A stretch of DNA of 64,000 nt from Saccharibacillus deserti (GCF_013618475.1 NZ_JABJVN010000004.1:62001-126000); one strand, 5' to 3'. Counted from the stretch's first letter, positions 24,022-34,102 are shown. Numbers and translations: made by a program. Notes: generated by a model from the sequence alone, not told the origin.

Positions 24022-25875
24022 TCAGTCTCCCGCTTCTTCCTGCATGCCCTGGCCGTTGTACAATCCGCTGTAGAAGCCGCCCAGTGCGAGCAGCTCGTCA
24101 TGCGAACCGTGTTCGAGCAGACCGCCGTCTTTGAGGACGAGAATCTGGTCGGCCTGGCGGATCGTGTTCAGCCGGTGGGCGATGACGAAGCTGGTCCGTC
24201 CTTTCATCAGGCGCTGCAGCCCCTGCTGGATCTTGATCTCCGTCACCGTATCGATACTGCTCGTTGCCTCGTCGAGGACAAGAATGGCCGGATCGGCCAG
24301 CATCGCCCGGGCAATCGCCAGCAGCTGCTTCTGCCCTTGGCTGATGCCGCCGCCTCCGTTGTTAAGAATCTTGTCGTAGCCATCCTGCAGCCGGACGATA
24401 AACGAATGGGCATTGGCCAGCTTGGCCGCTTCTTCGATCTCTTCATCCGTCGCATCCAGCCGGCCGTAGCGGATATTCTCTCGGATCGTGCCTTCGAACA
24501 GGAACGTATCCTGCAGCACGAACGCCATATGCGAGCGCAGATTCTCCCGCTGGATACTGCCGATCTCGCGGCCGTCGATCGTAATCCGGCCGCCGCTGGC
24601 ATCGTAGAAGCGCGACAGCAGCTGGATCAGCGTCGTCTTGCCCGCGCCGGTCGGTCCGACCAGAGCGATCGTCTCGCCGGGTTTCGCTTCGAACGAGATA
24701 TCCGACAGCGTCGTCTGTCCTTCGTCGTAACCGAACGAGACGTCTTCGAACTTGACGGCGCCTTCGATCTTGTCGAGCTTGGATGCCTGGCCTTCGTCTT
24801 TGTTCTCGACTTCTTCGTCCATGATCTCGAAGACCCGCTCCGCGCCGGCAATCGCCGACAGCAGGGTATTCCACTGGTTCGCCAGATCGTTCAGCGGCCG
24901 GGTGAACTGGCGCGCGTATTCCACGAACACGATGATGACGCCGATCGTGACCTGACCGTTGATGGCCAGAATGCCGCCGATCCCCGCGACGAGCGCGAAG
25001 CTTAGATTGTTCAGACTGTTCATCAGTTTCGGAATCATGCCGGAGATCGTCTGCGCCCAGAAGCCCGACAGGCGGATTCGTTCATTGCGCTGCGCAAATT
25101 CGCGCTTGACCCGGTCTTCCTGGGAAAAGGCTTTGATAATCCGCTGGCCCGACAGCGTTTCTTCGATATAACCGTTCAGATCGCCCAGATTGCTCTGGCG
25201 CTCCTTGAACAAAGGACCGGTCCGCCGCGTGATCCAGCGCATGCCGATCGCCATGAGCGGGACGACGATAAAAGTCAGCAGCGTCAGCAGCGGGCTGAGC
25301 GCCAGCATCACGCCAAGAGTCCCGAACAGGATCAGAATGCTGGAGAAGATCTGGATCGCCGAACTGTTCAGCGTTCCGCTGACATTTTCCATATCGTTCG
25401 TGACCCGGCTCATCAGCTCGCCCTGTTGGCGTTTGCCGAAGAACGGAATCGGAAGCTTGTGCAGATGGGAAAACAGATCGACCCGCATCCGGTAGACCGT
25501 CTCCTGCGCGATCTCGATCATCCAGATGCTCTGCAGGAACATGGTCAGCGGACTGAGCAGATAGACGGCGCCGAGCACGACCAGGAAAAGTCCCCAGCCG
25601 AGTCCCCAAAATGTCCCGTCGCCGCCCAGATAATCGTCGACCGCCACTCCGATCATGTAGGGACCGAGCAGCGACAGAATCGAGCTGATCAGGACCATGA
25701 ACAGGACAAGCCCCAGTTTGAGTTTGCGGCGGGCCAGGTATTTCCAGATCCGAACGAGCGTCCCGGACATATTCTTCGCCCGCTTTTTCTTCTTGTATTC
25801 GCCGCTTGCTTTCGTCGGGTCCGCGATGACCGGCGGCCGCGGCTGCCGGAAAGCTTCGGTCAGTGCATTAGGCAT
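24022..25875 (-). CDS. Heterodimeric ABC exporter, second subunit (BmrD/YheH type)
   Basis: A 617-residue half-exporter. The transmembrane domain (about residues 50-330, six spans) precedes a nucleotide-binding domain. That domain has Walker A GPTGAGKTT, a Q-loop, Walker B ILVLDE with the catalytic Glu intact, and an H-loop AHR. The signature reads ISQGQ instead of LSGGQ, the classic degenerate change. It overlaps the stop of the upstream partner by 8 bp (start ATG at 25875), so the two are co-translated. Together they should form an asymmetric multidrug or lipid exporter in the cytoplasmic membrane. Substrate is unknown. Confidence 0.9.
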   Translation of the reverse strand: MPNALTEAFRQPRPPVIADPTKASGEYKKKKRAKNMSGTLVRIWKYLARRKLKLGLVLFMVLISSILSLLGPYMIGVAVDDYLGGDGTFWGLGWGLFLVVLGAVYLLSPLTMFLQSIWMIEIAQETVYRMRVDLFSHLHKLPIPFFGKRQQGELMSRVTNDMENVSGTLNSSAIQIFSSILILFGTLGVMLALSPLLTLLTFIVVPLMAIGMRWITRRTGPLFKERQSNLGDLNGYIEETLSGQRIIKAFSQEDRVKREFAQRNERIRLSGFWAQTISGMIPKLMNSLNNLSFALVAGIGGILAINGQVTIGVIIVFVEYARQFTRPLNDLANQWNTLLSAIAGAERVFEIMDEEVENKDEGQASKLDKIEGAVKFEDVSFGYDEGQTTLSDISFEAKPGETIALVGPTGAGKTTLIQLLSRFYDASGGRITIDGREIGSIQRENLRSHMAFVLQDTFLFEGTIRENIRYGRLDATDEEIEEAAKLANAHSFIVRLQDGYDKILNNGGGGISQGQKQLLAIARAMLADPAILVLDEATSSIDTVTEIKIQQGLQRLMKGRTSFVIAHRLNTIRQADQILVLKDGGLLEHGSHDELLALGGFYSGLYNGQGMQEEAGD

Positions 25876-27673
25876 GCAGGGCTTCCCCCTGTTCATATTG
25901 GGATTCGTGGATATGGCGGTACAGCTCCGAAGTGCGCATCAATTCGTCGTGCGTACCTCCGGCAATCAGACGCCCTTCGTCCAGCAGCAGAATCAGATCC
26001 GCCGCCCGGGTCGAACTGATCTTCTGCGTAATGAGGAACGTGGTGCACGAGATGTCTTCCAGCGCTTCGAGCAGACGGCTTTCGGTCGCCAGATCCAGGG
26101 CGCTTGTACTGTCGTCGAGGATCAGGATCGCGGGACGGCGCACCAGAGCGCGGGCGATCGACAGCCGCTGCTTCTGGCCGCCGGACAGATTCACGCCGCG
26201 CTGCCCGAGCAGGGTCTCGTACCCGTTCGGCAGCTTCTCGACCGTTTCATGAATCTGGGCGATCTTCGCCGCTTCTTCGATCTCTTCGAACGATGCTTCT
26301 TCGCGGCCCCAGGCGATATTTTCCCGGATGGAACCGGTAAAAAGCAGCACTTCCTGCGGCACGTAACCGATACTTCGGCGCAGCAGATTCGTATCCCATT
26401 CGTCGATGCTCCGGCCGTCGATCCGGATCTCTCCTTTGTCGCGGTCGTACAAATGCGGAATCAGCTGTACAAGCGAAGACTTGCCCGAACCGGTAGCGCC
26501 CATAATGGCGACCCGCTTGCCCGCGCCGATCCGGAATGAAATGTCTTCCAGCACTTTGATGTCGCTGGTCGGGTATTTGAAGGCGACACTGCGGAACTCG
26601 ACGGCTCCTTCGACAACCGCGTTGCCGGTACCGCCGGCAGCCCGATGGCTCCGCTCGGCCCGGGATGCGGCGAATGCCGCAGCCGAAGCTCCGTTCTCCT
26701 GCCCGTACGCGCGGTTCTGTTCGAATTCCCCGTTCTGCGTATCGAGCACTTCCTTGACGCGCTGCGCCGAAGCGCCGGCACGCGAGAAGGTTACCGCGAT
26801 CCAGGAGAACGCGGACAATGCGCCGATCGTACGCAGGGCGTAGTTGGCGACCGCGACCACTTCGCCGACGGTTGCGCCGCCCGCGGCGATATCCGCGCGG
26901 CCGAACCACAGCACGGCGACAATCGCGGCGTTCATCACCAGCATGATAAACGGCATCGTCGTCTCGGTCAGCCGCAGCGCGGAGACCGTGTTCTTCATCA
27001 GCTTGCCGCTGGAAGCGGCGAAGCGTCCGTTCTCGTGCTTCATGCGCACGAATACGCGGATCAGGCGGATACCGGTCAGATTTTCCTGAATCACGCCGTT
27101 AACTTTGTCGAGGCGCTTCTGCACGTTCTTGAACATGGACCCCGCCCGACGCATGATCCACAACACGAACACCAGCAGCAGAGGCACGGTCAGCGCGAGC
27201 AGCAGCCCGAGCTTGAAGTTGACGACCATCGCCATCACGACACTGCCGACGACGACAAGCGGAACGCGCGTCATGAACCGCAGGCTCATGAAGATGGTGT
27301 CCTGCAGCTGCGTCACGTCGCCGGTCATCCGCGTGATCAGCGACGAGGTGGCGAAGCGGCTGAAGACGGAATAAGAAAACGATTGCACTTTATCGTACAG
27401 CGTCTCCCGCAGATCGCTGGCGAAGCCCTGGCTGGCGAACGAAGCGAAGAACGAACTTGCGATCCCGGCCGCAAACGCAAAGACCGCGCCTACGATCAGA
27501 ATGCCGCCCCACATCCAGACGACGCCGAGATCCGAATTGGCGATTCCGTCATCGATGATCTTCGAGATCAGATAAGGCTGTGCCAGCTCGACGGCAAGCT
27601 CGATCACCATCATCAAGAGAGCCAAGAGGGAAGCGGCACGGTACTTTTTGAGAAAAGCAAAAACCAACGACAT
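25868..27673 (-). CDS. Heterodimeric ABC exporter, first subunit (BmrC/YheI type)
   Basis: A 601-residue half-exporter with six membrane spans (about residues 10-310) and a C-terminal ATPase domain. Walker A is GATGSGKSS and the signature is the canonical LSGGQ. Walker B reads ILILDD, with Asp in place of the catalytic Glu. A low-complexity Ala/Arg-rich insert (about residues 325-350) separates the two domains. Paired with the partner's ISQGQ, this makes one of the two ATP sites degenerate, as in BmrCD. The ATG at 27673 has GGAGG seven bases upstream and is preferred over the one two codons earlier. Confidence 0.9.
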   Translation of the reverse strand: MSLVFAFLKKYRAASLLALLMMVIELAVELAQPYLISKIIDDGIANSDLGVVWMWGGILIVGAVFAFAAGIASSFFASFASQGFASDLRETLYDKVQSFSYSVFSRFATSSLITRMTGDVTQLQDTIFMSLRFMTRVPLVVVGSVVMAMVVNFKLGLLLALTVPLLLVFVLWIMRRAGSMFKNVQKRLDKVNGVIQENLTGIRLIRVFVRMKHENGRFAASSGKLMKNTVSALRLTETTMPFIMLVMNAAIVAVLWFGRADIAAGGATVGEVVAVANYALRTIGALSAFSWIAVTFSRAGASAQRVKEVLDTQNGEFEQNRAYGQENGASAAAFAASRAERSHRAAGGTGNAVVEGAVEFRSVAFKYPTSDIKVLEDISFRIGAGKRVAIMGATGSGKSSLVQLIPHLYDRDKGEIRIDGRSIDEWDTNLLRRSIGYVPQEVLLFTGSIRENIAWGREEASFEEIEEAAKIAQIHETVEKLPNGYETLLGQRGVNLSGGQKQRLSIARALVRRPAILILDDSTSALDLATESRLLEALEDISCTTFLITQKISSTRAADLILLLDEGRLIAGGTHDELMRTSELYRHIHESQYEQGEALHA

Positions 27674-27986
27674 GATCATTCCTCCGACCTGTACAGCAGT
27701 AATGGCAAAAAACGAAACGGCCTATTCCGGCGGACAACCCCACGGGCATCGGTTCCAGTATACCGGATTGGGCCGGTATTCCCCCCGATCATCGTTAACC
27801 TTTTTACAAATATCTGCGTATTCCCTTACCTATGGCATATGTTAAAAATTATTTACCCTTCCCTTAGACGGAATAACTGACTTCGAGGCAGAAAGCTAAA
27901 ATTTTGTATATTTATACGTGATTGACCTTTTTTTGAACGGGTAACTTTTAAAAAGATCAAGAAATCCGTCAAAAGGAGTGTATCCC
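27674..27986. other. Divergent promoter region of ABC exporter and SDR
   Basis: An AT-rich gene-free interval of about 310 bases between divergent genes. A possible plus-strand promoter is TTGACC at 27922-27927 with TTTTAA 18 bases on. No operator or riboswitch was recognised. Confidence 0.35.
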
Positions 27987-28781
27987 ATGTCCAACTCTGC
28001 AAGAATGAACGGAAAAGTCTCTGTCGTCACGGGAGCCGGTTCGGGAATCGGACGGGCCGCCGCGCTGCGCCTGGCCGAAGAAGGGGCCCGCGTCGCGCTG
28101 ATCGACCGCGATTCGCAGTTCGTCGAAGGCGTACGGGCCGAGATCGAAGCTGCCGGCGGGAAGGCGATCGCGCTGACGGTCGATATCTCCGCGCCCGCCC
28201 AATACCGCGAAGCGCTGCAGCAGATCGTGTCCGAATACGGGCGGATCGACACGCTGTTTGCCAACGCGGGCATTCTCGGCGTCGTCGGACCGATCGAGTC
28301 CATCGAAGACGACGAGTGGGACGAGACGATCACGAACAACGTCAAAGGCACGTTCACAAGCGTCAAATACGCGATTCCCTATCTGAAAGAAGCCGGAAAA
28401 GGCAGTATCGTGCTCACCAGTTCGCTCAGCGGAACCCGCGTCTTTTCGCAAAAAGGCTTCTCCGCCTACAGTACGTCCAAAGCGTCGATCGCCGCGTTCG
28501 GACAGATGGCCGCGTTCGAGCTGGCCGCTTCCAATATCCGGGTCAACGTCGTCGCGCCGGGCACGATCGACACGAATATTTTCAGCAGCGAAGACAAGGA
28601 AACCGACAAGATGAACACCAAGCCTGTCGAATATCCGGAAGGCACCGTTCCTCTTCCCGAAGGCAGCGGCAAGCCGGAACAAGTCGCGAATCTGGTGCTG
28701 TTCCTCTCGTCGGAAGAATCCGACCATATCAGCGGCGCCGTGGTGCATATCGACGGAGCGGAATCGCTGTTTGTAGGCTGA
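27987..28781 (+). CDS. Short-chain dehydrogenase/reductase
   Basis: A 264-residue classical SDR. The cofactor loop TGAGSGIG (15-22) and the NAG motif (FANAGILG, 91-98) are present, along with likely catalytic Ser148, Tyr161 and Lys165 (YSTSK). The Asp at the end of beta strand 2 (LIDRD) suggests NAD rather than NADP. It may oxidise or reduce a sugar, alcohol or keto compound; the specific substrate cannot be told from sequence. It stands alone, divergent from the ABC exporter. The ATG at 27987 has AAAGGAG eight bases upstream. A GTG three codons earlier is too close to that site. Confidence 0.85.
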   Translation: MSNSARMNGKVSVVTGAGSGIGRAAALRLAEEGARVALIDRDSQFVEGVRAEIEAAGGKAIALTVDISAPAQYREALQQIVSEYGRIDTLFANAGILGVVGPIESIEDDEWDETITNNVKGTFTSVKYAIPYLKEAGKGSIVLTSSLSGTRVFSQKGFSAYSTSKASIAAFGQMAAFELAASNIRVNVVAPGTIDTNIFSSEDKETDKMNTKPVEYPEGTVPLPEGSGKPEQVANLVLFLSSEESDHISGAVVHIDGAESLFVG

Positions 28782-28890
28782 CAGGCAGCGGCTGCCTGCG
28801 AGTTCGGCCCGCCCGGCTCCTGCGGGCGGTGGCGGCGCAGGCCTGCCGAAGAGCGGATGCCTGTCCGGCTTGGGTCACCAGACCGACAAC

Positions 28891-28925
28891 AAAAACGATG
28901 CCTCCGAATAACGGGGCATCGTTTT
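28891..28925. terminator. Intrinsic terminator between SDR and GH3 genes
   Basis: AAAAACGATGCC pairs with GGCATCGTTTTT around an 11-base loop. It lies between the converging SDR and GH3 genes and has A and T runs for both directions. Confidence 0.85.
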
Positions 28926-28942
28926 TGGCGCGTCGCGCCTAT

Positions 28943-31315
28943 CTAGCGGATCGTCACGGGATTCCCGAACACCCGCCGTCCAATCTCCCGCTTTCCACCG
29001 TCAAAAGCAAGCTTGAACGTCTCTTCCGCCTTGATCTCCTGCGACGAGAATCCGAGCATCACGTCGAGCTGCACGTTCTCGAGGACAAGCTTCAGATCGC
29101 GGTCGTGGTAGCCGATCGAATCGTAAGCGATCTCAAGCGCGAGCGTCACCCGTTCGCCGGCCGGGACGCTTACCCGTTTGTATGCTTTCAGTTCGCGCTC
29201 CGCCTGCAGGACGCTGGCGTATTTCTTGCGGACGTACACCTGCACGACCTGATCGCCCGCGCGCTGTCCCGTATTCACCACGTCCGCCGTCACCGAGATG
29301 CCGTCCGCGGTCTGTTCGAACCGGACGTTTTCCGCTTCGAAGCTCGTATAGCTCAAGCCGTAGCCGAACGGATACAGCGGCGCCAGATCCATCTCCAGAT
29401 ATTTGCCGCGCCAGAACTGCTTGTGTCCGGTCGCAAGCTGCGAGTAATGCACCGGCAGTTGGCCGAGCGCTTTGGGCAGCGTAACCGAGAGTTTGCCGCC
29501 CGGGTTGTACGCGCCGGTGAGCGTCTCCGCGATCGCTTCGGCTCCGCGCATCCCCGGTTTCCACGCTTCGAGGATGGCGTTCATCGACTGGCTTTCTTCC
29601 AGCAGTTCAAGCGGACGCGCGTTGCACAGCACCAGCACGACCGGACGGCCGGTTGCCCGCAGCGCACGCAGCAGCTTCTTCTGTTCGTGCGACAAGCAGA
29701 TCTCTACGCGGTCCGTCGATTCGCCGCTGTCGTTCTCGCGTCCCATGCCGCTCGTGTCGCCGCAGACGGCGATGATGACGTCGGCGTCCCGCGCCGCCGC
29801 GACCGCTTCTTCGATCTGGTCGAAGTCGGCGTCGCCGTTATAATCGGTCGTATCCTTGATACCGGTCTTATAGACCACTTCGGCGTTTGGCAGCGCGCTT
29901 TGCAAAGCTTCGTATACGGTCGGCATATCCGGATGGTACAAATCTTCGTAACGGGTCTCTTTTTTCTTGAAAAAGAGCGTCCGGGCCAGCACTTCTTCTT
30001 CGGTCAGCCCTTCGGAGTGGTAGTACATGTCTTCGATATGGGCCGGATACGAATAATCGCTGGAGCCGAATTCCTTGACGTGGGCGAGCGGTCCGATCAC
30101 GGCGACTCTGCGCAGGGAAGGATCCAGCGGCAGAATGCCGTCTTCATTTTTCAGCAGCGTCATCGTGCGCAGCGCCATTTCTTTGGACAGCTCCACCATA
30201 TCCGGCGTGCAGACGGACGAATCCACGGCGGTCTCATCCACGTAAGGGCGGTCGAACAGACCCAGGCGGAATTTGAGATCCAGCACTTTGCGCACCGCCG
30301 AATCGACAAGCTCCTGATCCACTTCGCCTTTTTCCACCAGTCCCCGCAGATATTTCTCGAACATGAAGTCCAGCTCGCATTCGATCCCCGCTTCCAGGGC
30401 AAGCCGCACGGCTTCTTCCTGGGTCTCGCAGTATTCCTGGAACGACTGGATCAGCTGGATCCCGTTGCCGTCCGAGACCGTCAAGCCTTCGAAGCCCAAT
30501 CGGCCCTGGAGCATCTCGCGCAAAATAGGAGCCGACGCGTGCACCGGAACCTGGTCGATTTCGTGATACGCCGCCATGACCGACAGCGCCCCCGCATCGC
30601 GGATCGCCGCTTCGAACGGTACCGCGTATTCGTCCAGCAGCTCGCGGGCCGTCACATGCACGGGTCCGCAGTTGCGGCCGCCGTCGCTGATCCCCTGGGC
30701 CACGAAATGCTTGAGCGTCGCGATAATGCCCTGCGTCAGATCGTCCGACTGCAGCCCCTGCACGTAGGCCGTTCCGTATTGGCTGACCAGATACGCATCT
30801 TCGCCGAACGATTCTTCGTAGCGGCCGTAGCGGTGGTCCCGGATCACGTCGACAACCGGACCGAGCGCCCAACGTTCGCCGGTCGCGATCATCTCGCGGC
30901 GCATGGCATCGGCCATCCGGCGGATCGGTTCTTCGTCGAACATGGCGCCGGCTCCGATATTCTGCGGGAACAGCGTATGATTGCGGCTGAGTACGCCCGA
31001 TGTCGCTTCGGTCATGAACAGCACCGGAATGCCGAGCCGCGTCTCTTCCACGAAATGTTTCTGGATCGTGTTCATCGCGCGGGCCATCTCTGCCGGCAGC
31101 AGGTCGGTCGCCCCGCCGATCCGGCTGATATAGCCGCACCCGTGCGGAACATTACGGTTCGTCAGTTCCGCGGAAAAAATAAAGTTCTGCACGTCGGAGA
31201 TCATGCTGCCGGTTCTTGCGGAAGTGAGCTGGGCGATCTTCTCCTCCAGCGTCATCTGATCGATCAGATCGTTCAGGCGTTCCGCGGTCGGTCTGGATGC
31301 GTCTTTGTACGTCAT
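28943..31315 (-). CDS. Glycoside hydrolase family 3 (beta-glucosidase/beta-xylosidase type)
   Basis: A 790-residue cytoplasmic GH3 enzyme with no signal peptide. Order: GH3 N-terminal TIM barrel (about residues 20-330, including KHFVAQG and the nucleophile Asp282 in TVSDGNG), GH3 C-terminal sandwich (about 380-600), then a fibronectin III-like domain (about 650-750). In many GH3 enzymes the nucleophile motif is SDW/SDY; here it is SDGNG. It should release terminal beta-linked glucose or xylose from short sugars. It is a single-gene unit on the minus strand. The frame extends to 31372, but MTYKDASRP at 31315 with AAAGGGGG upstream is the likely start. Confidence 0.87.
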   Translation of the reverse strand: MTYKDASRPTAERLNDLIDQMTLEEKIAQLTSARTGSMISDVQNFIFSAELTNRNVPHGCGYISRIGGATDLLPAEMARAMNTIQKHFVEETRLGIPVLFMTEATSGVLSRNHTLFPQNIGAGAMFDEEPIRRMADAMRREMIATGERWALGPVVDVIRDHRYGRYEESFGEDAYLVSQYGTAYVQGLQSDDLTQGIIATLKHFVAQGISDGGRNCGPVHVTARELLDEYAVPFEAAIRDAGALSVMAAYHEIDQVPVHASAPILREMLQGRLGFEGLTVSDGNGIQLIQSFQEYCETQEEAVRLALEAGIECELDFMFEKYLRGLVEKGEVDQELVDSAVRKVLDLKFRLGLFDRPYVDETAVDSSVCTPDMVELSKEMALRTMTLLKNEDGILPLDPSLRRVAVIGPLAHVKEFGSSDYSYPAHIEDMYYHSEGLTEEEVLARTLFFKKKETRYEDLYHPDMPTVYEALQSALPNAEVVYKTGIKDTTDYNGDADFDQIEEAVAAARDADVIIAVCGDTSGMGRENDSGESTDRVEICLSHEQKKLLRALRATGRPVVLVLCNARPLELLEESQSMNAILEAWKPGMRGAEAIAETLTGAYNPGGKLSVTLPKALGQLPVHYSQLATGHKQFWRGKYLEMDLAPLYPFGYGLSYTSFEAENVRFEQTADGISVTADVVNTGQRAGDQVVQVYVRKKYASVLQAERELKAYKRVSVPAGERVTLALEIAYDSIGYHDRDLKLVLENVQLDVMLGFSSQEIKAEETFKLAFDGGKREIGRRVFGNPVTIR

Positions 31316-31425
31316 TCGGTGGTGAGCCCCCTTTGGATAATAAGCCTTAAGCCGACAACCATGTAACCGCATTCAATCACTGCGTCCATTATATAAAACC
31401 TTTTCGGAAAAAGCTACGCGCAAGC

Positions 31426-31450
31426 AAAAACCGCCTCCGGAAGAGGCGGC
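31426..31450 (-). terminator. Intrinsic terminator after the short SLH gene
   Basis: On the minus strand CCGCCTC pairs with GAGGCGG and is followed by TTTTTG. It lies about 20 bp past the stop codon. Confidence 0.8.
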
Positions 31451-31469
31451 CTTGCGTCCAAGCTCCCGG

Positions 31470-32495
31470 TTAAGGCAGCGTAATATCTTCTTCGACTTCG
31501 AACGGCGTCAGGAAAGCATCCGCTTCAAGCAGCGGTGCGATCATGGCGGCCATCTCGCTGCGAGTGACCTTTTTGTTCGGATTCAAGGTGCCGGTATTTG
31601 TCGCTTCGATCAGACCCGCCGCATACGCGGCGCCCACGTCGTCGAGCGCCCAGGTCGGAATATTGCCTACGCCGCCCAGTCCTTCGGGCAGCGGCTGCGA
31701 TTCCAGATGCGCGGCGCGCGCAACCATAGCCGCGGCTTCGGCGCGGGTCACCGGTTTCTTCGCTCCGAAAATCTCGCCTTCCAGATACCCGTCAAAGATA
31801 CCTGCTGCGGACAGGCCGCCGACATAACGAATCGCCCAATCGGGAATCGGATCCGTGAAATAGACGTCGAATATGCTTCCGTTCGCGTTCATGGAACGGC
31901 CGAGAATGACCGTGAAGTCGGCACGGCCGATTTCGGCCAACGGACGGAACTTGCGGTCTTTGGACGGCTTGACGATCTTCTCGTTGTACAGGGTCAAGAT
32001 CGCTTCCCGGTTCGGATCTTTTACGATATCGTAGAACGGATCCGGGGCAGCGGGAACGGGAGGCTTGGCTGGCGTACCGGGTTTGGTCGGTGTTCCGGGC
32101 TGCGTCGGTACCGGAGCCGCAGTGGCAGGATCGGCCGGCGGTTCCGGGTCTGCCGGCATTTCGTCCTGCTCCGGCGTCCAGTCGGCCGGTCGTTCGCCGA
32201 TGAATTCAACCGGTTCTTCCGAAGCGGACGAAACGCCGTCCGGCGATTCCGGTCCGGCAGCAGGAGGCGTAGGTATGCCGGTCTGCGGAGCCGGCACGGC
32301 AGCGGCCGGCGTTTGCGGGGCCGGCGACGAAGCGGGCGGAGCCGGCTGCGCGGGATCCGCCGTTATCACGGTGCCGGATACCGAGGTTGTTTCCGCCTTG
32401 GCGGTTGGCAGGCTCAGCGAGGGTGCGAGCAGCAGTGCCGCCGCGGCGAGAAACAGAATACGTTTGCGTACCTTGCGGGTGGTCGATTGGTGCAT
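31470..32495 (-). CDS. S-layer homology (SLH) domain surface protein
   Basis: A 341-residue exported protein. A signal peptide (residues 1-33, ending PTAKAE) is followed by a long Pro/Ala-rich spacer (about 35-150) and two or three SLH modules at the C-terminus (about 155-335, for example KPVTRAEAAAMVARAA and KKVTRSEMAAMIAPLL). SLH modules bind pyruvylated cell-wall polysaccharide, so it should sit on the outer surface. There is no catalytic domain. It may be a structural or adhesion factor. The ATG at 32495 follows AAGGAGGAG; the longer frame to 32618 has no signal peptide. Confidence 0.85.
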   Translation of the reverse strand: MHQSTTRKVRKRILFLAAAALLLAPSLSLPTAKAETTSVSGTVITADPAQPAPPASSPAPQTPAAAVPAPQTGIPTPPAAGPESPDGVSSASEEPVEFIGERPADWTPEQDEMPADPEPPADPATAAPVPTQPGTPTKPGTPAKPPVPAAPDPFYDIVKDPNREAILTLYNEKIVKPSKDRKFRPLAEIGRADFTVILGRSMNANGSIFDVYFTDPIPDWAIRYVGGLSAAGIFDGYLEGEIFGAKKPVTRAEAAAMVARAAHLESQPLPEGLGGVGNIPTWALDDVGAAYAAGLIEATNTGTLNPNKKVTRSEMAAMIAPLLEADAFLTPFEVEEDITLP

Positions 32496-32899
32496 GTTCG
32501 ATTTCTCCTCCTTGTGCAGCCCGGTTCGATCAACGGGCCGTTCAGTCTGTTGGATCAAGCGGCTGTCGATTGCGGGGCATACGCAGGGCCCGAATAGGAT
32601 CGGCGCATTCGCGTACACTCCAGAAAGCCATCATTCCCTCTATTACCTTACAAAAAAATGCCTTGGGATGCAAAACAGGAAAGATCGCCCTTTCTTGCAC
32701 AAAAGCAGCCAAGCAGGCGTTCTTCCGCAGCGAAAATCGGTGACCGGATTATACCGGAGGCTTTGTTTTCCCCCGGTTTTCGGACCAAGCACGAACAAAT
32801 CTACCCGCAGTCAGACCTTCTTCCGCCATTGCTTTAAACGGTGCCGTAACGGATAATAATCGAGAGAACCGGTTGCCGAAACAAGGAGGAATTATTCAT
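32496..32899. other. Gene-free interval upstream of divergent SLH and patB-like genes
   Basis: About 400 bases between divergent genes. A plus-strand promoter for the aminotransferase-like gene can be read as TTGCTT (32829-32834), a 17-base spacer and GATAAT (32852-32857). No T-box, SAM riboswitch or other leader was recognised. Confidence 0.4.
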
Positions 32900-34102
32900 A
32901 TGACACTAAAAAGCCGCTACGACTTCCATACGCAAATCGACCGATTGGAGAGTGCTTCGGAAAAGTGGGACGGTCGCGAAAAAATTTTCGGCGCGCCGAA
33001 CGCTTTGCCGCTTTGGGTAGCCGATATGGATTTTGCCGCGCCTCAGGAAGTGCTGGATGCGCTGCATAAACGCGTGGATCACGGCATATTCGGTTATACG
33101 TTCCGCACGCCGGCGTATTTCGAATCCGTCGTGAATTGGATGCAAACCCGCCATGGCTGGACGATCGAGCCCGAATGGATCACATTCACGCCGGGCGTCG
33201 TTCCCGCGCTGGCGTTCGCCGTAGAAGCTTTCACCAAGCCGGGCGATAAGATCGTGATCCAGACCCCGGTGTATCCGCCGTTCTACAATATCGTGCGCGA
33301 AAACGGACGCCAACTGATCACGAATCCGCTGAGCCTGTCGGAAACGGGCGATTATGCGATGGACTTCGACGATCTGGAGAGCAAGCTGTCCGACGACGTG
33401 AAAATGTTGATCCTGTGCAGCCCGCATAATCCGGTCGGCCGGATCTGGTCCCGCGCCGATCTGGAAAAGCTGGCGGAGATCTGCCTCAAGCACGATGTGC
33501 TGGTGGTGGCCGACGAGATCCATGCCGATCTGATTTTCGAGCCGAAATCGCATATCCCGTTCGCTTCGGTATCCGAAGCTGCGCGCGACAACTGTATCGT
33601 CTGCACCGCGCCGAGCAAGACGTTCAATCTGGCGGGATTGTCGGTGTCGAACATTATTATCCCGAACCGCAAACTTCGGACGGTGTACGAGCGTACGGTC
33701 GCCAAGATGCACGGCTTGGGATCGATCAGCACACTCGGCGCAACCGCGACCGAGGCGGCTTACACGCACGGCGGCGAATGGCTCGACGAACTGCTGGTCT
33801 ACGTCCGCGGCAATATGGAATACGTACAGGCCCAGATCCAGGAGCACCTGCCCGAGCTGTCGGTTAATCTGCCGGAAGCGACTTATCTGCTGTGGATCGA
33901 CTTCCGCGGACTGAACCTGGATGCCAAAGAATTGATGCGGTTCCTGCTGCACGAAGCGGGCCTTGCCCTCAACGACGGCACGATGTTCGGCATCGAAGCC
34001 GCCGGCTTCATGCGCATGAACGTCGCCTGCTCGCGCTCGATCGTGGAACAGGCGATGGGGCAGTTGAAAACGGCGGTAACGGAGCTTCGGAGCAAGAAGT
34101 AA
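32900..34102 (+). CDS. PatB/MalY-type C-S lyase or aminotransferase
   Basis: A 400-residue PLP enzyme of fold type I, class I/II aminotransferase superfamily. The opening KWDGREKIFG followed by LPLWVADMDF and the PLP lysine Lys240 (APSKTFNLAGL) are typical of the PatB/MalY cystathionine beta-lyase branch. It should cleave C-S bonds in cystathionine or related thioethers, giving homocysteine, pyruvate and ammonia, or release sulfur from exotic substrates. AAGGAGG precedes the ATG at 32900. It is a single-gene unit with its own promoter and terminator. Confidence 0.87.
   Translation: MTLKSRYDFHTQIDRLESASEKWDGREKIFGAPNALPLWVADMDFAAPQEVLDALHKRVDHGIFGYTFRTPAYFESVVNWMQTRHGWTIEPEWITFTPGVVPALAFAVEAFTKPGDKIVIQTPVYPPFYNIVRENGRQLITNPLSLSETGDYAMDFDDLESKLSDDVKMLILCSPHNPVGRIWSRADLEKLAEICLKHDVLVVADEIHADLIFEPKSHIPFASVSEAARDNCIVCTAPSKTFNLAGLSVSNIIIPNRKLRTVYERTVAKMHGLGSISTLGATATEAAYTHGGEWLDELLVYVRGNMEYVQAQIQEHLPELSVNLPEATYLLWIDFRGLNLDAKELMRFLLHEAGLALNDGTMFGIEAAGFMRMNVACSRSIVEQAMGQLKTAVTELRSKK

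Noticed and set aside
28316-31366. 1,016-codon plus-strand frame opposite the GH3 gene
   Set aside because: Overlaps the SDR end and is antisense to the GH3 enzyme; no motifs.
31387-31401. ATATAAAACC stretch as a promoter for the GH3 gene
   Set aside because: Only a partial -10 (TATAAA) without a -35 at the right distance; not enough for a feature.
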